Of a stretch of 64,000 nt of DNA, positions 37,505 through 50,026 are shown one piece after another; within the stretch, counting starts at the first letter, position 1, and every line of letters starts with the position of its first letter. This DNA comes from Cerioporus squamosus (lineage: Eukaryota; Basidiomycota; Agaricomycetes; Polyporales; Polyporaceae). The notes beneath the pieces are model-generated. The model saw nothing but the letters and a program-made list of their open reading frames with translations, did no database searches and was not told the origin of the DNA. The translations under genes and the position numbers were made by a program. The stretch covers positions 103,629 through 167,628 of the forward strand of contig JABYQS010000080.1 in assembly GCA_022592435.1 (NCBI GenBank). Direction: 5' to 3'.

Positions 37505-39130
37505 TAGCATGAGGCCGGCGGCAGACGCGGTGTCTTACTGCGCATGCACACCGGGCAGGTTGGGGTTAGCTGTCAAGATAGGTGAGTTCGCCAGCGACAA
37601 GCAACACTGAATTACCGGTGATAGAGGCAAGACAACATTCGGCCTCCAGAAGTGTGAAAGGTACGATGCTAGGAAGCGATATAGTGAGCATGAGGTATGG
37701 TGAAAACATGCGACATACCAAGGCTGGGACAAGTTGTGTTGAACCACTGGAAGCGCACATGGGTGCCATAAAGAGAAGCAAAGTGTCGGAGGCAGTGGGC
37801 ATGACAGAGGGAGGAGAAAAGCAGCCACCGCCAAAGTAAGGATCCGGAGAGCGGGAGAGTGAGCAGAGAGGTAGGGAGAGGGAGCGGTCACCGATGGGTG
37901 GTGAGTATGTCGTGAACAGGCCGGGTACTTATACATTGGAGGAGGCGGTCCGTGCGCAAGTACGGCAAAGATTCCGAGTTCCTGGGGACAGGTCACAAGG
38001 AGCTACTAAGCCGGAGGTCAGGTCAGTACGTCACTGAAGGTCGAGACTTGTCCGAGTACGCACCAACCAGCAGGCGACACGGATGCGCCAGGGAAGGGCT
38101 TGGGTACACCGGAGAGGCTGAAACAGCAATTCAGAACTTCTGGCCCTTCGCTGAAGCCGCGTAACAAGCAGGGCAGTACTCGCGTAGGTAATCGAGCGCT
38201 CTCATATGATGGGGTCAATATTCCTGTCCGCTGCCGTCGTAAATCCGTTGCCCGGGGGTAGGAGGACAGGGTCTTCCTAGAGCCAGGTGTTTGAGGGTGT
38301 TCCGTTCGTTCTCGGGAATTTCTGGCCATCGGACCTCCTTCATGTGCATAAACATTCATCAGCTAGGTAAGTGTCGTGGATGGCAAGACTGTTGACTTAT
38401 TGAACATCATGCGGGACGCACCTTGAGCTTGAGGATTGAAATGCAGGAAGAACATCGGCTCGGGCATTGCGCAAAACCGAGTAGATAGTTGTGCATTCAA
38501 GTCTTACCCTCGATAGTTCTCTTGCAGCACCAAGTCAGAGAAATGCTCTGTTTATGAGCCCAGAATATGCCGCTGAATATTCATGTGGACAGATGACCAG
38601 GACGCGCAGAAAGAAGCGGGAAGTTCTCGAGCGCCCGCAGGTAGTACCTCCTCCGCCCGACTCGGACTGATTCTTCCTTGCATCGTACCTTCCATTTCCA
38701 CTCTTAGATCTCCAAGTCAGTACTCACAGCACTCAGAACTTCAGAGGAGGACATAACAAGCGGAAGGGACTTGGATCCGAGGATGTGGTGATTATACTAC
38801 ACTACTGAGTGAGCCCGGCAGGCCGTCTACTATCCGCTCAGTAGTTCTACTCGCTCTTACTACTACTGACTCAGATCTGTCCATACTATGCCAGTCGCCT
38901 GGCCACCAGCTCTGTCTGTTACCTACTGCTTTCTGCTGGATTGGCACTCCAACTGACTCCAAGTCATAGTAATTAGTTAATGTCGAGTCAGTGTTAGGCG
39001 AGGGTGCGCTCTTTGCCGCGCAAGTCCGGGTCCAGACCTCAGTGGTTCATGTCAGACGTAAATGTGGAAATTAGAACCGCTTAGCCACTGCAGGCGGCCG
39101 CTATCTCCCGAGATCCCCCTTGTTGCCACG

Positions 39131-40884
39131 TTGACTCTGACCGCCGCTGTCCAGCTCACCGAGCATGCCATCAGGCCACTCCTCCCTCCGCATCCATGGG
39201 TGAATTGTCTATTCTCTCCTGGACACACGCTACCATACATCGACTCGATTCTCCACGGTCGTTGCAAACTGGGTCCCTCCTCCAACTCCAATCACCCAAT
39301 TCCGCCGCTCGCAGTTGGTGCATCTGGGCAGCAGGTCTCGACATACAATGCGAATACTGCACACCCAGCTCATATCCCATCCTTCAACATTGAAAGCCTT
39401 CGTCGGAATAGTCATGGTCTATACAGACAATGTGAGTCTCCGTTGACACAGAAGCCGGTAAGCCGATATCATGGCATACCTCCAGACCGAGCTGCTTGCT
39501 GATCTCTTACATTGCATCCCATAGTTCTTCGCTCTGACTCCTGAGACACTATTTGCCCCTCGGAACACAGCTCTTTGCCGACCGGTCATCTCCGCAGTAC
39601 CCAGGAAGAGTCTTACAGTAAGTCAAGTTGAATTCACCCGTGTCTTCGGACAGTATGTTAACGTGCCATATGCAGATCACCGGATGCTGGCAAAGACTAC
39701 TTACTGCCTTCCGGACATGGTCTGGATGCACGTGAGTATGGTGTGCAACTGTACGGTAAGCTCTCGTGTTCAGCCGAAGTCCTTCCAGCATATTGATCTC
39801 GAATGATCTCACCTACCCCAGGAGCGACGCGTCCAGCGGCCGATTGCTCGTATAGTGCGGGTGAGCCGACAAGGCCGCTCGGTTCACTCAACTGCCAGAC
39901 TCATCACTCAAGCCAACCTATGAGGATCAAGGCCGTTCTCCAGTCAACTCACACGGAGATCTCAAGTGAACAACCGTGTCGGATGCGACGTCTGAGTATC
40001 TGTCTGCCCATAGTCGAGGTGACCCGGGAAGCAAGGCTTACCTGTGCGCACTTGCATGCTCGGAGGCTCCGCAAGGTGAGCCGGTTTTGCTGTGTCAGAG
40101 CTCGATTCCGGACTACTGAGCCGGCATCTATGGACGACAGTCGCATCCTCGCGGCAGCTTCAACCGTCAAGTCTTGACTCACCTCCAGCTGCTTCGTAGC
40201 CCGGGACGTGGTTCCAGCCTGTGTGCGCCTGGTTACAGCAGCATCTACTCGTCAGCAAGCACAAGACAACACTGATGAAAGTGCGAGTCCTGTCGTGGTC
40301 AGCTCACAATGTTCGTCTTCGTCACACTTGCCGTGTGTGTCTACTGACCTTCCGCAAGCAGTCCAATGATGTCACGCGTCGCGAGAGGTTCAGACGCGGC
40401 ACATTGCAAGTTGGTCGGGGTAAGGGAAACTGCGCAGGAGGGTGGGCTGGAGATGGGTGCGAGAAGAGGAGGGAGAGGGAACGATGGGCGAAGGGTGACT
40501 ATGCAAAGGTGCGCCGGACGTGCTTACCTTGCATCGCTTCTCTCATCTGCTGTGGTACGTATCCTGCGCGCTGCTTTGTCTGCACAGGGACAGACTTATT
40601 CTCTTGTCATAGCTTCGCAGAGACGGGTACAAGCGCGAACACATGCACCGCATTCCGCATATATGGAGCATGTAGGAGGGCAGGGCGACGACTTGAGTCA
40701 CTTGACGCAGGCTGGAGTCTTTGCCATTGGCCAGGTGCAGGTGCTGTGCCACCATGGCACAAGAGTATGCGCGGAGACGGAGGAGCAAGGGGGGGAGCCA
40801 GAGAGGAAACCGGGTGAGGAGGACATGGTGGTGGTACATGGCAGAGTCGCATCACGGGCGCAGGATGCGAAGTACGTGGATTAG
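39131..40884 (+). pseudogene. Gene-like region Z, unit 3 copy
   Basis: Colinear with the unit 2 copy and practically identical to it, including the open C-terminal frame to the stop at 40884. Confidence 0.3.
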
Positions 40885-41179
40885 GCGCCCGCCTCTTGAC
40901 CGCGAATTTGGACGTTCTGCGGGCTCGTTCTGTGCACTTCTTGCTGGAAGTCTCTGCTGCAGCATGTGTATATCTCTATGTATTTTGGAGGCCTAAATAG
41001 AACTTCTCCCCGACTTCCTGGCGTGCTCTCGAAGTCCGACCCTCTCTCGCACTTGAGCCTGCTGAGCGTACCATTTTGTGTGCACATCCTGGTGCTCTAT
41101 ATACCCCCTACTGTGCTCTAAGACAAGTGATCGATCTGGGAGATTTCAGGTGGGATCTCGCGATACGGGGCCCAGCCGG

Positions 41180-42569
41180 CGCACCACGAGGCTACCCACC
41201 GCCGCGCGGTAAACAGATATATTCCTGTGCTACCACCATCATCTGCTCGCCCGCCTCTGCCTCCATCTCGCTCTTCAGCATCCCCGTCGGGCTTGCCATG
41301 CTACTCTGGATGCTGCGCAGACGAACACACTCGACCGCAAGCAGACCACGACTCTGCGCCCGGTCCTCGCGGATTTGCCTGGGGCGCATGTCAAGGCTGT
41401 GGGGGACGTCGGCCGCTCGAACGCAGGACCGGTTCGCGCGGCATTCCTTCGATGCCCTGCATGTGCTTCTCACAGTCAGCCGCGACGAGCGTGATGAGAA
41501 TGGCAAGGAACGGTGACGAGGGTACTGAACAACCTGCCGCCACCCAGCGACACGTCCGAAGAGAATGTGCTGCGCAACCTGTCAGTGCTGGCCAAGGACA
41601 ACAGCCCGTGTGCCGATAAGGCGTTCCTCCGGATCATCATGCACCTGCGAGACTACGAGACACGTCAAGTCTTCGAGTCGAGAGAAGGCATTCGTGCAGG
41701 TACGTGTCTACTGTGCATACGTCTCCCACTGGGTAACTGCTCACGACTCCGCCGCCGCAGTGATGATCATGTCGGAATGGAGGGCTCGGTTCCCCGGAGG
41801 GACGGACATCTCAACAACACTGCGACACTACCTCCAGAGCATCGAATCCGTCGTGCGCTGCGCCCTCCGGTCCATGTCCACCGACCTATCCGCCGACGAC
41901 CGCCAGTCGATCCGGGCGCGCGTGCAGAGCACGCTCTCCGCCTTCCGCGGCTTCCTGCGGACGTCCCTCTGGAAGGAGCCGTCTCTCTACATCTGCCTCG
42001 GGCTCAGCAACATCGTCCCGCTCCTCGTCGAGCTCGTCCGGCACGACCGGGAGCTCGTCACGGAGGAGCTTGCGGAGACGCTCGACCACGTCTGGTCCGC
42101 GATCCGCGAAGACGCGCAGGACGTGGCGGACAGGGACCGGCTGCGGCGTGTGCAGGCATACATTGACTGGACCGGCGAGGTCCTCGAGGCGCTGAAGGCA
42201 GTCATGGACGGCAGGCCCGTCGATGCAGGTACGTCCGCGTCTTTCTCTGGTTCCGTTTCGGCGCGGACAGTGCCAAGTGTGGCTCATGCCATCGAGGAGG
42301 CGTGCCGCCAGCGATCTGATCGCTTTGGCTGCACGCTTCTGCGACTGCTGCCGGGGAGGGCACGTCCGCTGACCTCGCGGAACAGGTTTGAGTCCTCCGG
42401 TGGCCGGGAAGAAGGCAGCTGCGCTTCTGCTCATTCGAACAGGCAAGGAGTTGAGGATACTGACCGCATGCGTCTGCTGGAGAGACCCCTGTCGTGTGGA
42501 GGAGGCTATAGCACATATCGATTGGAATGCTTGCATGACCTTCTCGAGCGGGGAGGGCTTGTCCGCTGA
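41180..42569 (+). pseudogene. DUF6535 remnant at the unit 3/4 junction
   Basis: Same 5'-deleted structure as at 20.1 and 30.6 kb. One base is missing near 41498 (GATGAGAATGG against GATGAGGAATGG), shifting the frame. From about 41727 the sequence carries unit 1-type variants (CCCACTGGGTAACTGC, GAGGAGCTTGCGGAG), so this copy is a recombinant of the two types. Confidence 0.75.
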
Positions 42570-43640
42570 CTGCACGGAACACGTCTGAGAGTGCTCTGCC
42601 GGCCGGGAAGAAGGCTGTTGTTAGATTCAGCTCTCTGGATCTTCCTGCAGGCTTCCAGCCAACAGACTCTTCAGCAGAGTCCTAAGCGTACAGGACAGGC
42701 TATATAACAGTCCTATGTATGCTTACAATTCGATTCCTGCGGCCTCGGATGGCTTGGGATCTGCTTTGCATGGACGTCACTCATGTGCCCGCTCCTCCAG
42801 ATCAGAAGTCGCGTATGAAGCGCCCGCGAGCGCAATTCGACACGGTCAAGACGCCTCCGTCGCCGCGGTTCGCTTCCTGGACGAGAAGGCGGCCGCGTTT
42901 GCTATCGTTATAGCCAAACCTTGTCCTGACAAGGACATCGATACGCGTATGGCGTCAAGTATACCCCTGAAGGAACCCCGAGTTCGCTGGATGGCGAATA
43001 CGAGGAGGACATCGAAAGTCTGCAGACTGACATGCGCTGCGACCCGCCTGATATGTCGGATGCGGGAGTAGGATGTAAGGTAACTGTGCGGTGTGGCAAT
43101 CATAGAGTGCTAGATAGGGACGGGGAAGAGCCTCCACGGGCCTCCAGCGCACTCTCTTGGCACTCTCGAAGTCACCGAGAGCGCGCCACAGCGTCCATGG
43201 CCCATGCCCGAGCCATGCGCTACTGCGCTAGCATCGGATCGTATGGGCTGAGCGGTTGGTCTCTGGCCATCCGGCCGGTGTGCGTCGGAGGTTGTTGTAG
43301 GAATGCGCACTGAATGGCAGCCTTGTGGGAAGTGTCCGGTAGAACTCGACCGAAATCGCACCGCCGTGTGCGCAGATGTGTTCTCGACGAGAAAGAGAAG
43401 GCGAGACGCGCGGCATGGGCGTGCATCTGGGCTGCCGATGCGCTCATATGTGATGCACGCACGCCGTCGATGTCGCTGGAACATACAGACAATCAGGGGC
43501 GGCGGGGACATCAGGCATTGCTGGAGACTGTGGACTGGACATTTGTGAGCGAGCGCGATGTGTTGGTAGGCGCGGTCGTTGTCGAGGACAACGAGGACGA
43601 GTACTTCTGGAGGCGTGCAGCAAAGCACGGATGACCGGGG
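41392..43640 (+). repeat. Tandem array unit 4, partial (about 2.25 kb)
   Basis: The right end of the array. It contains the DUF6535 3' half and frame X, then passes into the upstream region of the gene at 43817 instead of the CT-rich tract and region Y. Left of about 41515 it matches units 2 and 3; right of about 41727 it matches unit 1. Confidence 0.9.
42715..43634 (+). other. Reading frame X, unit 4 copy
   Basis: Unit 1-type 5' sequence (TATGTATGCTTACAATTCG). The 3' frame 43314-43634 is open, as in unit 3, ending in a stop shortly after EDNEDEYFWRRAAKHG. It lies about 180 bp upstream of the next gene's ATG. Uncharacterised. Confidence 0.3.
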
Positions 43641-43816
43641 CGGCAGCGAAGGCGTGAACACGGGCGACAAACACGATCAAATACGGAATTGGCAAGACGA
43701 GTGACACGCGAAACGCCGAGCAATTGAGCTCATCCCCCTCCACATCGCTTGTCGTCGCCCCCTCCGTTCTCGCCGCCGTCTTCCCCGTCGAGAACGTCCT
43801 TCTCCACGACGCGTCG

Positions 43817-46800
43817 ATGGCCTTCCTAGGTCTCTTTTCAAAGCGCGACAAGCACAAGGCCCAGGATGCGGCCACCGACTACGCCACCAGCGCCGCATCC
43901 GACCTCGATCCCAGCGAGCCCGACTATGTCCTCCCGTCGTCGTCGCGATCCCCCACTGCACCCTCCATCTACTCCGCGCCAGGAGCGTCCTCCTCGAAGC
44001 TGAAGCTTGGGTTCAAAGTCAAGAAGTCCCCCGTCAGTCCTCGGACCGACAGCAACCTACTGTCCCCGCCCACGTCCGCGTACTTCAACGTCAGGTCAGA
44101 GTCCGAGAGCAATCTCCTTAGCCCTCCTCCTCCTCGATCTGCCGTGTTCTCTGGTTACAATGACCCCACAAGTGCGCATTCTACAAGGTCTTTACCGGCA
44201 CATCCCACGGCTCACTCACGGACCAACTCGAAAGAGCTGGTCGACCTGAGCGCAGACTCCTCCAACCTTCCCGTTCCACCAAAGCAGAACAAGGGAGGTC
44301 TCTTCTCATGGGCTCATAGAGAACGAAAAAAGTCCAAAGCTCCCCCGCCTCCTTCTCCCTCCGCACCCTCACCGATGCCTGACATCTCGCTCGACTCGGA
44401 GTCATTCAACCTCCGTTCATTCCGTCATGTTCGCCCCGAGTCACCGAGCAGATCTCCGCCCTCCCCTCTACCCCCAGTTCGTCCGCGACCACGCGAAGGC
44501 AGCTTCGTGTCCGATTCTTCTCAACGCATATCTGTTGCTGCCTTTCGAGAGGCGCAGGCTCGGCGCAGTGCTGCCAATTCCCCGGTGCCGTCATTCTCGC
44601 ATGATCCACTCTCCCCGGGGACCTCGGCGGGGCTCCGGCCACCGTCGACCTTTGCACTGCGCAATTCGAGAAGCATCAGCGGAGAGAGCGACTCGGACGA
44701 GTCCGAAGAAGAGGAGGAGGAGTCTGAAGCCTCGTCCACGTTGAAGCCACGGCGGCACCGGTCTGCGAAGCAACAGAAGTCCCCGTCCGTTCCAAGGCCA
44801 GGCGCAGGGAAGTCCGTTTCAGAACTGGGACATAGGACCATACGGCCCAATGTGTCCCCTGTGGCCCCGCCACGCATGACGACTTCCACGTCGGCGACCC
44901 CGTCGTTTGCGCCTACTTCATCCCCGAGGGAAAGTGCATCTGCAAGGCCGCCACGTGCTCGTGCATCCGCTTCAACTTCGGCTCTGCAACCTAATGCTGC
45001 GGCACGTCGCGCTTCGGTGCTGGCTCAGCAACAGCAACAACAGCAACCACGCAAACAGCCTCAGGCGCAGGGAAAGTTTGGTACGTCTCCGCATATACTT
45101 CTAGGTTCTTCGCTTACTCCCCCTTGTCGCTTTGCCTTGTTCCATATCAGCACCTCCTCCCGTCTCTGCTACTGCGTCCAAGCCCGCCATGCAGAAGGCC
45201 CGTTCTCTTCACCACCGCTCCTCTTCGTCTTCGTCATCATCTTCAAGTTCCTCCTCATCGGATTCCGACGATGCACCGCTTGCTACACTCGTGGGACCCA
45301 AACGTCCGGGTAGCTCTGCATCATCCGCGCCCTCATCTACGACGCGACCCAGAGCAGGTTCGCGTCTGCCACCCAAGCCTCTTATTGACCTCTCCGGCGT
45401 GACGCCACCGCCACCTGCCTTCATGGATGCCACTTTGCCCCCATTGCCCTCCAAAGACTCCCCGATAGATACTCCGAAAGAGACACCACAGCCTTCATCT
45501 CAACCTCCTACACCCGGTCATGCATCAAAACCAAGTCTCAGCGATCGCTTGCAACGGCTCGCGAAGAATGCTGCTCCGAGGTCGTCGATTGACCATGTGT
45601 CCGACCAGGAAGGTGCCAATGATACGGAGAAAGAACGTGGGAGGGACCGCAAGCTACCCACACGCAGCCAGACACAGCCAATCGAGTCGCTGGCAATGCC
45701 ACCCTCATTCTCCCCATCTCCGTCGCCTGTGTCCTCGAGAAAACCGAACGGACGCTCTATGTCCTCGCCGAACGCCACTTTCGAAGAGGTCAAGACAGTG
45801 GTAGAGACGGTGCCGATCGTTCCTACAGCTATCCGCACACGGACGCCACCACCATCTTTCGCCGTGACCTCGCGGCCGCCGTCGCAGTTCTCACAGTATA
45901 GCGGCCTTGGACCGTCTCATTCACCGCAGCCAGGACCAAGGCTGTCGGAAGAGACTGTTCGTGGCGGTCGTGCTAGGGCCTCCACACTGATCACAGATGG
46001 TGACCTTATTAACAGCAAGGGCTTTACTGGCGGGGGCCTTCTCGCTGGAGGACAAGGGCTCTCAGCCTCCACTGCCAGTATTAACGCTGTTCCCGGACGT
46101 CCACGGCAACGCGCTGGTACGATGGTGTCCTCGTCCTCAACTTCCCTGTCTCCCGCGGCGTCTCCGATGCCAAGCCCCGCGGACGCACGATCCCGATCGA
46201 ATGTTCGCGGTTCTCCTGTCTCCGCCCAGGACCTGCCCCCGCCTCGCCTGGTCGGCGGGTCGAGCAGTCCAGAGTCGAGTCGAAGTGCCGCGACCTCGCC
46301 ACCAACGACCTCATCTCGTTCGACGTTCATGCCAAAGTCCGTGCTCAAGTCCTCGCCGCAACATTCTCCGGTCTCGGAGAATCCGTCAAACGCTCGATCA
46401 CGTTCAGCAGGCCTCGCCGCGCAAGCCTCTTCCACTCCTAAACCGTTCGCAGGATCAGGTTATGGCCTCGGTCTGCGCGGGAACAGTCCCGCTAGCTCTA
46501 CAGGCGACTCGAGCAGCGGTCGTACCCCGATCACGCCTGTGGATGGCAGCGAGATCAGTGCGGCTTCCGCCTACGCCAAGAAGCGAGGGCACAGGAAGAG
46601 CTCGAGCGTCACGTTCGATGAGCCTGAACGTGGCCGGCTGGGCATGCGCGAGAAGGCGGAGACGTCTGACCCAGAGGAGAGCAGAAGGCGTGAGCGGAGG
46701 CGCAGCGAAGCTAAGGCGGCCATCGAGGTATGTTCTCCCGCGTTGGTCTGTGTTCTGTCGCTCATCACCGTGCCACACATTAGCTGGGCAAGATCGTCAA

Positions 46801-47617
46801 CGGGCGCGGTCCTATCGCCACAGACGATGACGACACTCCTTTGGAGAACATGGGTCCGCGCATGAGCATGTTCAACCCGATGATGGGTGCCGGCATGACC
46901 CCTATGGGCGCGATCAACGTCACCCCTCCTACGCCGATGGGGTGGTCCCCGCAGACACCTCAGGGCATGATGAACCCTATGTTCCCTATGGCGCCGCCGA
47001 ACGCAGACCCCGCGTTCCTCGCCGCGCACCAGCAGGCCATGCTAGCGGCCAAGCAGGCGTTCCAGATGGCTGTCGCGCAGCAGGCGCTTGCTGCGGCGAA
47101 CGAAGAGTGGGAGCGAGGCTCGACTGCTACGAGCGCGTATGGCGGATTCGGCGGTATGGGCGGACCGATGTTCAATGGGGGCTCGCCTCCAGGGTTCGGC
47201 ATGAACATGGGCATGGGCATGGGGATGCCGTGGGGCATGCAGATGTTCCCCAGCTCGCAGTCTATGTACGCAGGAAGCGTCATCGGGGGCAGCGAGATCG
47301 GCGTTACTACTCCGGCTCGTAGTCCCGGTTGGGGCTCTCGCAGCATGTATGGCGAACAGGGCGGGTACACGGGGAGTGCGGCGGAACGGGCATCGATGAT
47401 GTTCCGGAATTCGCAGTTCCTTGGCGGCGGCGGCGGCGGCGGTGGTGGTGGGTTCTCTGGAGCGAGGAGCGAGATTGGCGGGCCGACGAGTGGGCGGAGC
47501 GGACAGAGGGCGAGGACGAAGACTAATCCTTCGGACGCGCCGTTGCCGTCGCCACATAAGCAGAAGACTGGACCTCCGCCCTCGAGTTGGAATACTCGGA
47601 CCAACAAACCTGCTTGA
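43817..47617 (+). CDS. Large intrinsically disordered Ser/Pro-rich protein with Met/Gly-rich C-terminus
   Basis: Three exons, 43817-45080, 45151-46727 and 46784-47617, join in phase (GTACGT...TCAG and GTATGT...TTAG introns) to give 1224 residues with no break. The start MAFLGLFSKRDKHK is the first ATG giving a basic N-terminus. Almost the whole chain is low complexity: Ser/Pro-rich with acidic patches (SDSDESEEEEEESEASS), a poly-Gln run (about 45021-45046), a poly-Ser run (about 45220-45260) and poly-Gly (about 47425-47450). The C-terminal third is different: ENMGPRMSMFNPMMGAGMTP, then an Ala/Gln helix-like stretch (HQQAMLAAKQAFQMAVAQQA), which is probably the conserved part. No enzymatic domain is recognised. 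Similar proteins are widespread as hypothetical proteins in Agaricomycetes. Confidence 0.85.
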
Positions 47618-48608
47618 CTTTTGAGGTACGCTGCGCCGTTTCTTGAGCGTGTGGCCTCGCTGGCTGACTCGGGCATTCAGTTTTAATGACATGTTATGTC
47701 GTCCTGGACCATTGTTCTTGTTATGATCCCAGACGCTTGACTGTCGACTGGACATTATCTTGCATCGCGTTCGCTCGCTATCCACGACTTTCTCCGCTCT
47801 TCCTGTTGTCACACCCACTCAGCCACTCCTTCCACATTCTTGCACACTCAGAACAGGACGCACGCACATGCATACGCACAGTTTCCCCCTCGGTTGTACT
47901 TAGTTGTTATTCTTGACGATGCCCGTGCCCCTCCGTATTTACGCATTCTTTATCATATACCCTTCACGATTATTCTTCGCGTCAGAGGGTGGATTATATA
48001 CTGTCGCTGGGCTCTCTGTTGCGTGCGCATCCCTAGGTACCGGTACGAACACCAGCTATACATACATCTTATCGAGTCGCGTACAAGCTTCCTCGTAGAC
48101 ATACAATCATGGACGGCACTGTCAGCATTTGTGAGATATCCTGAACCTGTAGAGCACTCGAACGTTTCTCACAGAACGCTGAAACCAGGTCGCTCCCTCG
48201 GTCAGCAAGACGTTACTCATCGTCGTCGCCCGCCTTCCCCGACGTGCGTTGCCTATTCGGGCAAGAGTCGGCGATGTTGCAAAACGCGGTCACGTGCCTG
48301 TCTCGAAGGAGGTCCGGCTGACCAAGGTGCGACGTCGTCTCAGGTCCTCCGTGGTTCTTCGGGGGAGTTTTCGCAGCATCAAGCTGTCGCACGTCGTGTT
48401 GTGTTCCCGGACAACCACAGGAAGAGAGACGATTACACAGGCGCCTAACACAATTTGTAAGTGGAAGTCACGTGGCGAATGAGGTAGATTAACGCGATCT
48501 ATGGAGTCGGGGACGATATAAGCTGCAGCGGCTTTCCTAAGGACCACCATCTCACACCGATCCACTTTCCCGCACCCTCTCTTCCCCGTATTACCACCTA
48601 CTATCGCA
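47618..48608. other. Intergenic before thioredoxin
   Basis: About 1 kb holding the 3' UTR of the disordered-protein gene and the upstream region of thioredoxin. Poly-pyrimidine stretches (about 47780-47840) and a TATA-like GATATAAGC at about 48515 are visible, the latter about 90 bp before the thioredoxin ATG. No gene seen. Confidence 0.5.
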
Positions 48609-49140
48609 ATGGTTGTCAAAGTCGTATCCAATCTCGAGGAGTTCAAGCAGATCGTACGTCCTGCTCGGGCTTGCCTATGGGCGCGGACTCGTGTAGTTGT
48701 GCTCATGCCGTTCTTCTCCCTCGACGCGATCTGCAGATTAACGGCGAGAAGCCCGCCGTTTTCGACTTCTGGGCAACTTGGTGTGGCCCGTGCAAGGTCA
48801 TCTCGCCCATCTTCGATAAGCTATCCGAGACGACCGATGCGGTCGACTTCTACAAGGTAGACGTCGACGAGGCGCAGGACATCGCGCAGGAGGTCGGCGT
48901 GCGTGCTGTGAGTAGCATCATTGCCTTGAGTTGTGTTTGCGCGTGTCGCTCACGCTGTGGATTGCGTAGATGCCCACGTTCGCGGCCTTCCTCAAGGGCC
49001 AGAAGGTCAAGGAGGTCGTTGGTGCTAACCCTCCGGCCCTCCAGGTACGTGCAGTCTGCGTTCGTGTGTCAAGGTCGGTGATGCTGATACCCCTGTGATT
49101 CTCGTAGGCCCTCATTGCCGAGGTCAAGGGCAGTGCATAG
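48609..49140 (+). CDS. TRX1: Thioredoxin
   Basis: Four exons, 48609-48653, 48737-48907, 48970-49044 and 49108-49140, give a 107-residue protein. It is the classical small thioredoxin: redox motif ATWCGPCK with Cys31 and Cys34, conserved FDFWATW strand, YKVDVDEAQDIAQEVGVRA, and the cis-proline of MPTF at Pro74. No targeting sequence, so cytosolic or nuclear. It reduces protein disulfides and is itself reduced by thioredoxin reductase. Length and all motifs fit the family and no frame break is present. All four exons are needed to build the fold, which supports the splice model. Confidence 0.95.
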
Positions 49141-50026
49141 ATGCGCACCTTGAGCCGACGAGAGTATCATTATCGACGCGTGTATTTTGCAGCAGTTTGA
49201 ATAATCAATGTACTATGGATTGGCGCTCCCTCGAAGTGCGGGAATGAGTGCATGGACGCGAGGTATGATGCAATCCGAGGTTCTGCGACGCCGCCCACAA
49301 CGGAAGATACGATGCCGGGCCGTTTTGGCAAACCTTGATCATGGGCGATGAGTCGGAAGATGCACCAGGTGTGTGTTACATGCGCTTCTCTGGCAAGTTG
49401 CCCCTCTACGCCGACACTACTGAACCATACAGCACCTTGGATCTTCGGTCCAGACCGCGAGGTTGCGAAGATCTGCAATGTCCCACTCTGTGACTGTGCA
49501 TCTTCGGAGTACGGCCGGCTGCTAGTACTGTGTATGCCCATAAGTGAGGCGGTCAGATGACGTTCAAGTTGGCGACATAATGATATTGGACATCGGCCAA
49601 CAGGTCCCGCTATGATGCTTCTCTCCTGACGCACTTAACTACCCATTCATTCCCGTATAACAGGCCAGGGTCATGTCATTCTTTGGGTACAGCTCCTCCT
49701 CCTACACGATGCCCGTGGCTACCATGCGCAACGGCCCTCTTGACATGCATCCATCTATCGCTGCCTGCTCAAATCCCGACGATTGTGCGGCCATCGCCTT
49801 GCCATCGCCATGCGTACTGGAAGTCATAGTACGTCACGCCTGCTTCTACTCCAGCAAAGGATGATCACAAGATGAACGCAGGTCAGGCGTACGATCCCCT
49901 TCGTCTTCCATCATTGCGCTCGGCCCACCGCATATCCGTAAGTCTGGCTGGTATATATACTGCCAAAGGACGCATGCAGCTGATCGTCAGTCCGGAGCCA
50001 CAGAGGCTTCTCCGAGCTAGTTGCGT
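49141..50026. other. Intergenic between thioredoxin and beta-mannosidase
   Basis: A TATA-like TATATATAC occurs at about 49953, 74 bp before the mannosidase ATG. Short open frames, including one of 63 codons at 49673, have no recognisable motif. I see no gene. Confidence 0.5.

Larger units (their letters stand above)
30853..41391 (+). repeat. Tandem array unit 3 (about 10.54 kb)
   Basis: The third full unit. It is almost identical to unit 2 apart from scattered single-base indels and is the best reference for reading unit content, although it too has some shortened homopolymers (for example CCGGGG to CCGGG near 37163). Confidence 0.95.

Noticed and set aside
9780..43640. rDNA array, suggested by the unit size of about 10 kb
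   Set aside because: No conserved 18S, 5.8S, 28S or 5S rRNA sequence is visible in any unit, while protein-coding DUF6535 sequence is.
9780..43640. Transposon or giant mobile element
   Set aside because: I found no transposase, reverse transcriptase, tyrosine recombinase or helicase motif, no terminal inverted repeats and no target-site duplication at the unit borders.
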